Assembly (NCBI GenBank): GCA_963850605.1
Contig: CAWKLX010000002.1
Location: 248,001-312,000 of the forward strand
Length of the DNA: 64,000 bases
Origin: BOG-908 sp963850605
GTDB lineage: Bacteria > Pseudomonadota > Alphaproteobacteria > Acetobacterales > Acetobacteraceae
Direction: 5' to 3'
Below, one piece after another: positions 41,690 to 50,962 of this stretch. Below the pieces are notes generated by a model. The model did no database searches. It was not told the DNA's origin and worked only from the letters and a program-made list of their open reading frames with translations. The position numbers and the translations under genes are program-made. Positions within the stretch are counted from its first letter, which is position 1; each line of letters begins with the position of its first letter.

Positions 41690-43427
41690 TTGTCGCTTTT
41701 CAAATGGACGTATCCGATGCGAGGGTCTCAGATAGCAGGTTGCGCCTGGGCAGTGCTCTGTGGAACTGGGGGGCAGGCGCACGCGGGTCAGCCAACCCCT
41801 ATCACGCACGTGATCATGATCATGCAGGAGAATCGCTCGTTCGACAGCTATTTCGGCACGTTTCCTGGCGCTAACGGTATTCCGGCGGGGACGTGCGTGC
41901 CGCTCGATCCGGCTCAGCCGCAGAAGGGGTGCGTGATTCCGTTTCACGATGTGCATGATTCCAATGCGGGCGGGCCACATCTATACAGTTCCGCTGCTGC
42001 CGATCTTGACGATGGCGTAAATGGCGCGAAAAATGACGGCTTTGTCCATGAACAGACACTCGGGGGCAATGCGTGTTCCGGCGTCGCCATGTCGGGCGAG
42101 GCGGAAGCGCGATGCGCGGGTAACCGGCCCGGGGTCGCGCGGCACGATGCGGTAGGCTACCACACCGATGCGGAAATTCCTAACTATTGGGCTTATGCCA
42201 GGAATTTTGTTCTGCAGGACAATATGTTCGAAGGTGTGCGGAGCTGGTCGCTCGATGCGCATCTGGACATGACGAGCGAGTGGTCGGCCAATTGCGGCAA
42301 GATACCCGTGCTGGCAAAATGCCAGACATCACTCGGCGCGCGCAAACCGTCCGGCAAAAAGCCGGTGTATCCTTGGGTCAATCTCTTTCAACTCATGGAT
42401 ACAAAAGGGGTTAGCTGGAAATACTATCTTGAACACGGGGGCCGAACCGGATTGCGAAGACGGCGAGATGACGTGCGAGCCGCAATTGCAGCGTGGTACA
42501 ATCGTGAGCGCATGGAATCCTGCCCCTGGGTTTGCTTGGGTGCAGCAACAGGGCGCGGGCTATCTTGCCGCGCACAATCCCGGAATTGATCAATTTCTTC
42601 TCGATGTGAAGAACGGGAACTTGCCGCAGGTCTCGTGGATAATCCCCACTGCCAATCTGAGCGACCATCCGCCGTCCGGTGTGACGGCCGGAATGGAGTA
42701 TGTGACATCGCTGGTGAACGCTGTCATGCAGTCGCCTTACTGGCAGAGCACGGCGATTTTCATTTCGTGGGACGATTGGGGTGGGTTCTACGACCACGTC
42801 GTGCCGCCCAACGTGGATTTCAACAATCCGCCGACCGAAGTTCAGGGTTTCGGCATTCGCGTGCCGGGACTGCTGGTCAGCGCCTATGCCAAGGCGGGTT
42901 ACATCGACCATGCGGTATTGAGTCCGGACAGCTATGCCGCCTTTATTGAGCAGCTTTTCATGGGTGGCGCGCATCTTGATCCGGTGGCTATGGGGCAGCC
43001 CGACAATCGGCCCGATATTCGCGACGCACTGACAAGCGTGACTTATCCGGACGGCTCGACCGCACCGATTGGTCAGCTGATCAACGAGTTTGATTTTTCT
43101 CAAAAGCCGCTGGCGCCGGTTGTTCTGTCGACGCATATTCCGACGGGCATCTCCGTCTCGTGCGGAAGCGCCAACAAGGCGGAGCCACAGGCTTGCACCC
43201 GCAACAAAGTGAAAGTGAGTTGGTCTCCGGTCGCCGCAAACGAGGTTCCGGGGCCGTTCACCTACCACGTGATGCGCGATGGCAACGAGCCCGTGTGTGT
43301 AGCCGCCCAGCCCGACTGCACGGACTCTGCACCCGGTTCAGGCATGCACTTTTATACTGCCTACAGCGTTGACGCGGCGCATGTGGCTAGTCCGCCGAGT
43401 GCGGCGGCCGAAGCGGATGTGCCGTGA
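41690..43427 (+). pseudogene. Second secreted phosphoesterase gene, frameshifted
   Basis: Paralogue of 38308-40032. The signal region and first half (VIMIMQENRSFDSYFGTFPGANG, YHTDAEIPNYWAYARNFVLQD) are in one frame up to SWKYYLEHG. The rest (AEPDCEDGEMTCEPQ, IFISWDDWGGFYDHVVPP) is in another. One extra G in the run of five at 42437-42441 explains it; removal gives 578 residues against 574 in the paralogue. Start is TTG at 41690 or ATG at 41717. As read only the N-terminal half can be made. Confidence 0.85.
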
Positions 43428-43447
43428 TCAGCGTTGGCCGCAGCGCG

Positions 43448-43969
43448 TTACGGTCGCCATCCTTTGGTCAAGACGGCGTCGGCCTTGGGGTTGAGTGAGC
43501 TACCGGGTGTCAGGATGGCGTCAAAATGCTGGCTTGCGTCGGTGCAGAAAGTAGCGCCCGTGGGAACGCCCTGCTTCTGGCCACCGAAGATGACGTTGTA
43601 GGAGACAATATCACCACTGACTGTGTTCGTGTTATTGTCGAACGTCAGCGTGGCATCGATGTAGTAGGTGCCGAAGTTCCACCTGTATTCTGCCGTGTTG
43701 CCGCTGAATGGGACGAGGCTGGGCGCGATTGTGGTGACCGCGCCGTAGCCGACCTTGTCGCGGCAATGCGCGACGACGAGCGACGTCATTCCGGCAATGG
43801 CCAGTTCGTGGAGATAGGTGTCTTCCACGACCGAGATACTGATCGACGCTCCGTTTGCTTCCTTTCCGGCGTAAATCCCGACCTGTTGCGCGTGGCTTGT
43901 GCAGGGGGCCAGGGCCGCGATTGCCAGTAACGGGAGTGCAAGGCGCGCCAGCGGTTTTAGCGAAGCCAT
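43448..43969 (-). CDS. Hypothetical secreted protein
   Basis: 173 residues from the ATG at 43969, with a GGGAGA site 7 bases upstream. A signal peptide (MASLKPLARLALPLLAIAALAPCTSHAQ) leads to a mature domain with alternating hydrophobic/polar stretches (NTAEYRWNFGTYYIDATLTFDNNTNTVSGDIVSYNVIFG), consistent with a beta-sandwich. Two cysteines (in VVAHCRDK and TFCTDAS) could form a disulfide. No family is recognised. It lies 20 bp from the convergent phosphoesterase gene end. Confidence 0.6.
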   Translation of the reverse strand: MASLKPLARLALPLLAIAALAPCTSHAQQVGIYAGKEANGASISISVVEDTYLHELAIAGMTSLVVAHCRDKVGYGAVTTIAPSLVPFSGNTAEYRWNFGTYYIDATLTFDNNTNTVSGDIVSYNVIFGGQKQGVPTGATFCTDASQHFDAILTPGSSLNPKADAVLTKGWRP

Positions 43970-44035
43970 GGTATGGTCTCCCGTTATCATCCGCCGCACA
44001 CTGCGCCAGCTACAGCGATGAGGAAAAGTCTTTTG

Positions 44036-44057
44036 CTTCTTTTCTTCAGAAAAGAAG
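44036..44057. terminator. Hairpin of the T/A dispersed repeat type
   Basis: CTTCTTTT pairs with AAAAGAAG around a six-base loop. It resembles the repeats at 38199-38241 and 46881-46917 but is more diverged. It lies just downstream of the minus-strand SnoaL-like gene, which ends at 44084, and could end its transcript. Confidence 0.45.
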
Positions 44058-44083
44058 GCCTTCTGCTCTTGGTTTAACGCACG

Positions 44084-44551
44084 CTACAGCCCGAGTTCGC
44101 TGAGCGAAGGGTGGTCGTCCGGCCGGCGGCCCTGGGGCCAGTGGAATTTGCGGTCATTCTGGTGGATCGGCAGGTCGTTGATGCTGGCCAGGCGGCGGCG
44201 CATCAGGCCGTGTTCGTCGAACTCCCAGTTTTCATTGCCGTAGGCGCGGAACCAGTTTGCGTGCTCGTCGTGCCATTCGTAGGCGAAGCGGACGGCGATG
44301 CGGTTGGCGTTGAAGGCCCAGAGTTCCTTGATGAGGCGGTAGTCGCGTTCGTGCTGCCATTTGCGGGTGAGGAAGGCGGTGATGGCGTCTCGGCCTTGGA
44401 GGAATTCGGATCGGTTGCGCCAGCGGCTGTCCGGTGTGTAGGCCAGCGCCACGCGGGCTGGGTCGCGGGTGTTCCAGGCGTCTTCGGCGAGGCGGGTTTT
44501 TTGCGCGGCGGTCTCGGCGGTGAAGGGGGGGAGAGGGGGGCGTTGTTCCAT
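44084..44551 (-). CDS. DUF1348/SnoaL-like (NTF2-fold) protein
   Basis: 155 residues. The sequence TRLAEDAWNTRDPARVALAYTPDSRWRNRSEFLQGRDAI, FLTRKWQHERDYRLIKELWAF, NRIAVRFAYEWHDEHANWFRAYGNENWEFDEHGLM is the conserved DUF1348 core, an NTF2-like fold. Function unknown; such proteins are often small enzymes or binding proteins near oxidoreductases. It is the last gene of a three-gene unit with a PPOX-like protein and an AhpD-like protein, 11 bp after the former. Confidence 0.9.
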   Translation of the reverse strand: MEQRPPLPPFTAETAAQKTRLAEDAWNTRDPARVALAYTPDSRWRNRSEFLQGRDAITAFLTRKWQHERDYRLIKELWAFNANRIAVRFAYEWHDEHANWFRAYGNENWEFDEHGLMRRRLASINDLPIHQNDRKFHWPQGRRPDDHPSLSELGL

Positions 44552-44562
44552 GTGGGCCTCCG

Positions 44563-45198
44563 TTATGGGCGGTCGATCGGATGGTGCTCCAGCCTGTCGC
44601 GCAGGGTGGCGTTTTCGGCTTCCAGCGCGGCCAGGCGGTCGTGCAGCTTCTGGGTGGCGGCGGCGATCTCGGCTTCGGTGAAGCGGGGCGTGATGTGCTG
44701 GGGGCAGTTCCAGTCGAACGCTTCCAGGTGCGCCAGCAGGATGCGCTCCGGCTTGGCCCGGGTGCCGGCAGGGGCGACGAGGGCGGTGAGCGCCGGGTCG
44801 GCATCGAGCGGCACGGCCTGGATGCGGGCGTAGATTTTCAGCCTGGCGCGGGCGCGATAGTCGACCAGGATGAGGGCGGCGCGGTCGTTGCCGGCGAGGT
44901 TGCCGAGGCTGATGTATTGGCGGTTGCCGCGGTAGTCGGCGAAGGCGGCGGTCGTGTCGTCCACGAGCTTGAGGAAGCCGGGCGGGCCGCCGCGGTGCTG
45001 GATGTAGGGCCAGCCGGTTTCGGACACGGTGGCCATGTAGAAACTGTCGCGCTCGGCGATGAAGGCGGCTTCGTCGGGGGTGAAGCGGTCGTTTTGCCGG
45101 TGGCCCGCGAAATCCTGCCAGATGTGGGCGCTGTTCATGGCGGCCTGGGCGGCGCGGACGCCTGGGGTGACGGCGATGTCGAGAAAACCGTAGGGCAT
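44563..45198 (-). CDS. Pyridoxamine 5'-phosphate oxidase-like FMN-binding protein
   Basis: 211 residues. The split-barrel flavin-binding fold shows in FTPDEAAFIAERDSFYMATVSETGWPYIQHRGGPPGFLK and YISLGNLAGNDRAALILVDY. The C-terminal half ends in a coiled coil (AAATQKLHDRLAALEAENATLRDRL). Proteins of this group bind FMN, F420 or heme and reduce small molecules; the specific role is not known. It is the middle gene of the unit. Confidence 0.85.
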   Translation of the reverse strand: MPYGFLDIAVTPGVRAAQAAMNSAHIWQDFAGHRQNDRFTPDEAAFIAERDSFYMATVSETGWPYIQHRGGPPGFLKLVDDTTAAFADYRGNRQYISLGNLAGNDRAALILVDYRARARLKIYARIQAVPLDADPALTALVAPAGTRAKPERILLAHLEAFDWNCPQHITPRFTEAEIAAATQKLHDRLAALEAENATLRDRLEHHPIDRP

Positions 45199-45257
45199 GA
45201 CGATCTCCTGAAGGGGTTGGCGGCCGGACCACCGGCCGCCGTGCCCGGTGCGACTGG

Positions 45258-45791
45258 TCAGGCGTGGACGACCGGAAAATCGATGTCGGTGCCGGCGACG
45301 ACGTTGAGCAGGTTGGTGAAAATGTTCTCGGCGGTGACGGCGACGATTTCGACGATCTGGGCGTCGGTGTAGCCGGCGTCGCGCACGGCGCGGAGATCGG
45401 CGTCGGAGACGTGGCCGCGTTCGCGCACGATGGCGGCGGCGAAGTGGACGGCGGCGTTGGCTTTCGCGTCGGCGGAGGCGGCCTGGCGGTTGAGCGCCAT
45501 TTCCTCCGGGCTGATCTTGGCCAGGTTGAGGCCGAGATAGGTGTGGGCGGACAGGCAGTAGTCGCAGCCGTTCACCTGGGCCACGGCCAGCGCGATGCGC
45601 TCGCGGGTTTTCACGTCGAGGGTTTTGGTGAGGGCGGCGTTGTTGGCGGCGAAGCCCTGCAGGGCGGCGGGGCTGGTGGCGATCAGGCGGAACATGTTGG
45701 GGACGACGCCGAGCTGGGCGTGCACGGCGTCCAGGATGGGCTTGGAGGCTTCGGGGACGGCGTCGCGGGCGGGGATGGCGAGGCGAGACAT
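45258..45791 (-). CDS. AhpD-like carboxymuconolactone decarboxylase family protein
   Basis: 177 residues. The alkylhydroperoxidase AhpD-type core with the redox motif C-x-x-C (VNGCDYCLSAHTYLG, cysteines at 76 and 79) and the family helix TRERIALAVAQ are clear. It likely reduces peroxides using the two cysteines and the nearby histidine. First gene of a unit with the PPOX-like and SnoaL-like genes, and divergent from the LysR gene, which probably controls it. The ATG at 45791 starts the family-like N-terminus (MSRLAIPARDAVPEASKPI). Confidence 0.92.
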   Translation of the reverse strand: MSRLAIPARDAVPEASKPILDAVHAQLGVVPNMFRLIATSPAALQGFAANNAALTKTLDVKTRERIALAVAQVNGCDYCLSAHTYLGLNLAKISPEEMALNRQAASADAKANAAVHFAAAIVRERGHVSDADLRAVRDAGYTDAQIVEIVAVTAENIFTNLLNVVAGTDIDFPVVHA

Positions 45792-45911
45792 GGGGGTTCT
45801 CCTGCTGTAGCGGGGCCGGAAGCGGCTCCGTTGCGCAGGAAATTGGCGCCTATCGTTGGGAAAGATAATCTGGTGTTGTTGGGAGATACTCTCTCGCCAG
45901 GTGGGATGATC

Positions 45912-46827
45912 ATGGATCGTTTGGAGGGGATGCGGCATTCTGCTGGCGAGCGTGGATGCGGGCAGTTTTTCGGCGGCGGGCCGGGCGCTAGGGATGCCGC
46001 TGGCGACGGTGAGCCGGAAGATCGGGGAGCTGGAGGCGCATTTGGGCACACGGCTGCTGGTGCGGACCACGCGCAAGCTGGCGTTGACCGATGCGGGCCG
46101 GGTTTATCTGGCGGCGGCGCGGCGAATACTGGGCGAGGTGGAGGAGGCGGAGCGGATCGCGGCCGGGGAGTTCCAGGTGCCGCGTGGGGAGCTGGTTTTA
46201 ACGGCGCCGGTGCTGTTCGGGCGGCTGCACATCCTGCCGATCGTGGCGGCGTTTCTGGAGACATATCCCGAGATACGGGTGCGGCTACGGTTTTCGGACC
46301 GCAACGTCGATCTGGTGGACGAGCATGTCGATATGGCGGTGCGGATCGGGGCGCTGCCGGATAGCAGCATGATCGCGACGCGGGCGGGGTCGATGCGGGT
46401 GGTGGTGTGTGCCAGCCCGGCGCTGCTGGCGGCGCACGGGGAACCGGTGTCCCCGCAAGGTGTGGCGGCGTTGCCGTGCGTGAGTTTCGAGTCGCTGTCG
46501 GCGGGTTCGGCGTGGGAGTTCCGGCAGGAGGGGCGGCTGGTTCAGGTGCCCGTGCGGCCGCGCCTGTCGGTGTCCACGGCGGAGGCGGCGGTGTGGGCGG
46601 CGGCGCGTGGGGTGGGGGTAACCAGGGTGCTGCAGTATCAGTGCGCGGACGCGGTGCGCGATGGGTCGTTACAGCTTGTGCTGGCCGGGTTCGAGGTGAC
46701 GCCCTTGCCGGTGCATCTGGTGCATGCGGCGCAGGGTGATTTGCCGCTGAAGATGCGGGTGTTTCTGGACTTCGCGGTGGGGCGTTTGCGGCCGGTGCTT
46801 GGGGAAAGGCAAGCGGTCCTTTTTTGA
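45912..46827 (+). pseudogene. LysR-type regulator, frameshifted near the N-terminus
   Basis: ATG at 45912 gives MDRLEGMR, the usual LysR start, then one extra C at 45936 shifts the frame. Downstream, ILLASVDAGSFSAAGRALGMPLATVSRKIGELEAHLGTRLLVRTTRKLALTDAG is a complete LysR helix-turn-helix, followed by an intact substrate-binding domain. Without the insertion the protein has 304 residues. As read, translation could start only at a GTG at 45952, losing the first helix. The last residues and stop codon (AVLF-stop) are supplied by a dispersed AT-rich repeat. It is divergent from the AhpD-like unit. Confidence 0.75.
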
Positions 46828-46851
46828 AAAAAAGGACCAAAAAACTTCTGT
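46809..46851. repeat. Dispersed T/A hairpin repeat, copy B (inverted)
   Basis: Reverse complement of copy A at 38199-38241 with one difference in 43 bases. It overlaps the last six codons and the stop of the LysR gene, so the repeat arrived into or replaced that gene's end. The core hairpin may terminate transcription. Confidence 0.75.
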
Positions 46852-46880
46852 TCATTTGATCCGCGACAGCACCGACAAAG

Positions 46881-46917
46881 GTTTTTTGCTTCTTTTTTTC
46901 AAAAAAGAAGCGCTTGC
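46881..46917. repeat. Dispersed T/A hairpin repeat, copy C
   Basis: GTTTTTT followed by the hairpin GCTTCTTTTTTTCAAAAAAGAAGC and CGCTTGC; same family and same orientation as copy A, opposite to copy B 30 bp away. It lies between the convergent LysR and aldehyde dehydrogenase genes. Confidence 0.65.
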
Positions 46918-46931
46918 CTTCCCTTCATCTG

Positions 46932-48452
46932 CTAGAAGAAGCCCATCGCTTTAGGCGAGTAGCTGACCAGCATGTTCTTGGTCTGCTGGTAGTGGTCCAG
47001 CATCATCTTGTGGTTTTCGCGGCCGATGCCGCTCTGCTTGTAGCCGCCGAAGGCTGCGTGCGCGGGATAAAGGTGGTAGCAGTTGGTCCAGACGCGGCCG
47101 GCCTGGATGGCGCGGCCGAAGCGGTAGGCGCGGTTGGTGTCGCGGGTCCAGATGCCGGCGCCGAGGCCGTAGAGCGTGTCGTTGGCGATGGCGAGCGCGT
47201 CGTCATCGTCCTTGAATTTCGTGAGTGAGAGGACGGGGCCGAAAATCTCCTCCTGGAAGACGCGCATCTTGTTGTGGCCCTCGAACACGGTGGGGACCAC
47301 GTAGAAACCGTCCTTCAGGTCGCCGCCCAAGTCGGCGCGCTTGCCGCCGGTCAGCACCTTCGCACCTTCCTGACGGCCGATATCCATGTAGGAGAGGATT
47401 TTTTCGAGCTGGTCGTTGCTGGCCTGGGCGCCGATCATGGTGCTCATGTCGAGCGGGTTGCCCATCTTGATCTTTTCGACGCGTTTGATCGCGGCGTCGA
47501 CGAAGCGGTCGTAGATGCTTTCGTGCACGAGCGCGCGGCTGGGGCAGGTGCAGACTTCGCCCTGGTTGAGCGCGAACATCGCGAAGCCTTCGAGCGCCTT
47601 GTCGAAGAAATCGTCGTCCTCGCGCGCCACGTCGGCGAAGAAGATGTTCGGTGACTTGCCGCCGAGTTCGAGCGTGACGGGGATGATGTTTTCGCTCGCG
47701 TACTGCATGATCAGCCGGCCGGTCGTGGTCTCGCCCGTGAAGGCGATCTTGGCGATGCGCTTGTTCTGGGCGAGGGGTTTGCCGGCTTCGACGCCGAAAC
47801 CGTTGACCACGTTGATGACGCCGGGCGGGATGATGTCGCCGAGGACGTCCATCAGCACCATGATGCTCATGGGTGTTTGCTCGGCGGGTTTGAGCACCAC
47901 GCAGTTGCCTGCGGCGAGCGCGGGCGCCAGCTTCCAGATCGCCATCAGCAGGGGGAAGTTCCACGGGATGATCTGGCCCACGACGCCGAGCGGCTCGTGG
48001 AAATGGTAGGCGACGGTGTCGTGGTCGATTTCTGAGATGCCGCCTTCCTGGGCGCGGATGCAGCCGGCGAAATAGCGGAAATGGTCGATCCCGAGCGGAA
48101 GATCGGCGAGCGTCGTCTCGCGGATCGGCTTGCCGTTGTCGATGGTTTCGATCATCGCCAGCAGGTCGAGTTTTTCCTCCATACGGTCGGCGATGCGCAG
48201 CAGCACGCGGCTGCGCTCGGCCGGGGAGGTGCGGCCCCAGGCCTCCTTGGCGGCGTGGGCCGCGTCGAGCGCGAGTTCGATGTCTTCGGCGGTGGACCGG
48301 GCGATGGTGCAGACGACCTGTCCGTTGATCGGCGAGATGTTATCGAAATACTGGCCGCGGACCGGGGCCACCCATTTGCCGCCGATGAAATTGTCGTATT
48401 GCGGACGGATGGCGATGTGCTGGGCCACGTCCTTGAGGATTGCGCTGACCAT
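46932..48452 (-). CDS. NAD(P)-dependent aldehyde dehydrogenase (ExaC/AldB type)
   Basis: 506 residues. Signatures: GVVGQIIPWNFPLLMAIWKLAPALAAGN, VTLELGGKSPNIFFAD (catalytic Glu), FALNQGEVCTCPSRALV (catalytic Cys), EEIFGPVLSLTKF and SGIGRENHKMMLDHYQQTKNMLVSY. This subgroup oxidises acetaldehyde and other short aldehydes and is usually linked with PQQ alcohol dehydrogenases. It follows the cytochrome c and quinoprotein genes, so alcohol is oxidised to aldehyde outside and to acid in the cytoplasm. The gene is intact, unlike the quinoprotein gene. Confidence 0.95.
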   Translation of the reverse strand: MVSAILKDVAQHIAIRPQYDNFIGGKWVAPVRGQYFDNISPINGQVVCTIARSTAEDIELALDAAHAAKEAWGRTSPAERSRVLLRIADRMEEKLDLLAMIETIDNGKPIRETTLADLPLGIDHFRYFAGCIRAQEGGISEIDHDTVAYHFHEPLGVVGQIIPWNFPLLMAIWKLAPALAAGNCVVLKPAEQTPMSIMVLMDVLGDIIPPGVINVVNGFGVEAGKPLAQNKRIAKIAFTGETTTGRLIMQYASENIIPVTLELGGKSPNIFFADVAREDDDFFDKALEGFAMFALNQGEVCTCPSRALVHESIYDRFVDAAIKRVEKIKMGNPLDMSTMIGAQASNDQLEKILSYMDIGRQEGAKVLTGGKRADLGGDLKDGFYVVPTVFEGHNKMRVFQEEIFGPVLSLTKFKDDDDALAIANDTLYGLGAGIWTRDTNRAYRFGRAIQAGRVWTNCYHLYPAHAAFGGYKQSGIGRENHKMMLDHYQQTKNMLVSYSPKAMGFF

Positions 48453-48493
48453 TATGTGCCTCCCTGTGTGTCGTCGCGTTGGTGTTCTCGCGT

Positions 48494-48946
48494 CTATTTG
48501 CCGTGATAGCGCAGCGCCACGTTGGACGCCGCGGCCTCGTCGAATTGTAGCGGTTTTGCGCCGGCGGGGTAGCCGTTCTGTTGCAGCAGATACGCCATGA
48601 TCTGCACGTAATCGTCATTGGCCAGGCTGCCCGGTCCGGTGGCCGGCATCTGTTGCGAGACGACCGTGAACACCTCGCCGACCGTGTAGTTGGCCTTTTC
48701 ATTGGCCCAGTTCGGGCCTTTCAGCGACGGACCGGATCGGCCTTCGAGATGCGTTCCGTGGCACATGGCGCAGTTGCCGATGAATTTGGCAAAGCCGATT
48801 TTCGCCTGCGCATCAGTATAGAGCGCGGGCGGCGCGGCGGTGGACGAGGTGTCCACCGCACGCGCCAAGCCTGGTACTGCAACGCCAGGCGGAGAGCAGC
48901 ACGGCGAGGTGCGCCGCACCCCGCCGCGGACATCACGCGTGATCAT
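48494..48946 (-). CDS. c-type cytochrome, partner of the quinoprotein dehydrogenase
   Basis: 150 residues. One heme-binding motif CAMCHGTH, a distal Met in QQMPATGPGSLANDDYVQIMAYLL, and the cytochrome c fold (YTDAQAKIGFAKFIGNCAMC). It would take electrons from the quinoprotein in the periplasm. The N-terminus is poor as a signal peptide in the annotated frame; LAVLLSAW in another frame and VAVPGLARA in this one together would make a good one, so a small frame change near 48860 is possible. It is 12 bp after the quinoprotein stop. Confidence 0.82.
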   Translation of the reverse strand: MITRDVRGGVRRTSPCCSPPGVAVPGLARAVDTSSTAAPPALYTDAQAKIGFAKFIGNCAMCHGTHLEGRSGPSLKGPNWANEKANYTVGEVFTVVSQQMPATGPGSLANDDYVQIMAYLLQQNGYPAGAKPLQFDEAAASNVALRYHGK

Positions 48947-48958
48947 GAAGTCAGTCCA

Positions 48959-50700
48959 TCACAGCGCGAACACATAGAAATGGCCACCGGTCGGGATGGC
49001 GCTGACGGCCGGGTCCTTGGCCATTTCGCCGCCCCAGATCGGGGTCGCACCCCCCCAGCCGGCCCAGACGCCGACATACTGCTTGGCGCCGACTTTCCAC
49101 GTGCTGGGCACGCCGATCACGCCGGAGCTCATCTGCGGCGACTTCCAGCGCACCGCACCGGATTTCGCGTCGAACGCATAGAGGAAGCCGTCGGCGCTGC
49201 CGGAGAACACCAGTCCGCCGGCGGTCGCCAGCATGCCGTCGTTCCATGGCAGCGCGCTGGGGAACTGCCAGCTCTGCTTGCCGGTGGACAGGTCGATCGC
49301 CTGCACCGAGCCCCAGTCGTTGGGGAAGGCCGGGTCGCGCTTGACGACAAAACCTTCATCCAGGAAGGGCAGGCCCGCCTTGTAGGGGCCGCCCTTCACG
49401 CCCTTGATGGTCATGCAGGTGTGCATGGTCGGCACGTAGGCCATGTTGGTCTGCGGATCGACGGCGATCGGCCACCAGTTCTTGCCGCCCAGGAAGCTGG
49501 GGCAGGTGAACACTTCCTTGCCGACGGCCGGCCGCAGCGCGTCGTTGGTCACCATCTGGCCGTTGGCCACATGGTCGACCGATGTGGCCGTGGTGAATTT
49601 CTCTGCGTAGATCAGTTTCCCGCTGACACGCGGTCGATGGCGTAGAACCAGCCGTTGCGGCTGGCCGATACGATCGCCTTGTGCGCGGTGCCCTGGTAGG
49701 TGATGTCGGTCAGCACCGTCTCGTTGGTGCCGTCATAGTCCCAGGTGTCGTGCGGCGTGTACTGGTAGTACCATTTGATCTTGCCTGACGCGGGATCCAT
49801 CGCGATCACGCTGTCGGTGTAGAGGTTGGTCCCAGGCCGTAACGTTGCCAGCCACGGGCCGGGATTGCCCACGCCCCAGAACAGCGTGTCGGTGGCGGCG
49901 TCGTAGCTGCCGGTCAGCCAGGCGCCGCCGCCGCCGGTCTTGTAGGCGCCCTTGGGCCAGGTGTTGCCGCCCGGCTCGCGCGGTGAGGGGATGGTGTAGC
50001 GCTGCCAGGCCATGTCGCCGGTGGCCGCATCGAGCGAGACGACCGAGCCGCGCGCGCCGTATTCGCCGCCGGACATGCCGACGATCACGTGGCCCTTCAG
50101 CACCAGCGGCGCCAAGGTCATGGCCGCGCCCTGGTCGGCGGGGGCGAGCTGCTTCTTCCAGACGATCGCGCCGGTATGGGCGTTCAGCGCGACGACGTAG
50201 TTGTCGAGCGTGGCGAGGTAGACATTCTCGCCGTAGAGGGCGACGCCGCGGTTGACCACGTCGCAGCACACGGTTTTCAGGCCGACCTGGCTAAGGTCGT
50301 GCTTGTAGGTCCACAGCGCGCGGCCGGTGCTGGCCTGGAAGGCGTGCACCTCGTCCTTCGGCGTGGTGATGAACAGCGTGTCGCCATTCACCACGGGGGC
50401 GGATTCATGGCCCTGCTGGAAGGTGCTCTTGAAATCCCAGGCGGGTTTGAGCTGGGTGACGTTGCTGGCCGAAATGCGGTCCAGCAGCGAGTAGCCGGAG
50501 CTGGTGTAATCGTGCCGGTACATCAGCCAGCCCGGGTCCTGCGCCGCATTCGCCAGCCGCTCGTCCGTGACGGGGCTGTAGGCGGGGGCGCCGGCGACCT
50601 GCGTTTCGGCGATGGTGCGGGCCAGCGGCAGGGCTGCCAGTGCGCAGCCGGCGGCGAGCATCAGGCGCAGCGATCGGGCGTTTGTGCGGGGAAACTTCAT
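48959..50700 (-). pseudogene. PQQ-dependent alcohol dehydrogenase, frameshifted
   Basis: Signal peptide MKFPRTNARSLRLMLAAGCALAALPLARTIAETQ, then the eight-bladed propeller: DYTSSGYSLLDRISASNVTQLKPAWDF, the vicinal-disulfide motif TVCCDVVNRG, GEYGARGSVVSLDAATGDMAWQRY, ending in frame at AIDRVSAGN-stop. The remainder (GKLIYAEKFTTATSVDHVANGQM ... GVWAGWGGATPIWGG) is in another frame. A net loss of one or gain of two bases near 49620 explains it; about 580 residues otherwise. No heme motif, so type I with separate cytochrome. An RBS GGAGG lies five bases before 50700. As read, the last blades are lost. Confidence 0.85.
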
Positions 50701-50805
50701 ACGGTCCTCCAATGTTTTTACTTGCGACGGCTATGCGGGCTGGCGGGCGCGTCACCCGCGCCGCCCGCCGAACTGCCTTGTGGAGAGCATCGGCAGCGGC
50801 GGCCG

Positions 50806-50820
50806 GCTTGCAAGGTGCCT
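50806..50820 (-). promoter_or_regulatory. Possible sigma-54-like element upstream of the quinoprotein gene
   Basis: Minus-strand AGGCACCTTGCAAGC keeps GG-N10-GC spacing and five of six -24 bases but has AAGC at -12. It lies 22 bp from the 18-bp palindrome and about 105 bp before the start codon. The regulator here lacks an AAA+ domain, which argues against sigma-54 use. Confidence 0.25.
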
Positions 50821-50841
50821 CGCGGAGCCGGCATCGCCGAA

Positions 50842-50859
50842 TGTCGCAGTTCTGCGACA
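50842..50859. promoter_or_regulatory. Perfect 18-bp palindrome, likely operator of the GAF-Fis regulator
   Basis: TGTCGCAGTTCTGCGACA: two 8-bp arms, no mismatch, two-base spacer. It lies between the divergent quinoprotein and regulator genes, with a second imperfect palindrome GTGTT-TGC-AACAC at 50878-50890. Fis-type helix-turn-helix proteins bind such dyads; self-regulation and control of the alcohol dehydrogenase are likely. Confidence 0.65.
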
Positions 50860-50962
50860 CGCCAGGATTGCACAACGGTGTTTGCAACACGTGGGATGCG
50901 GCGTAGGGTGGACGTAACCGGCGCACGAGAAGCTGGACCGGAGGCCTATTCGAAGCCCCGCC

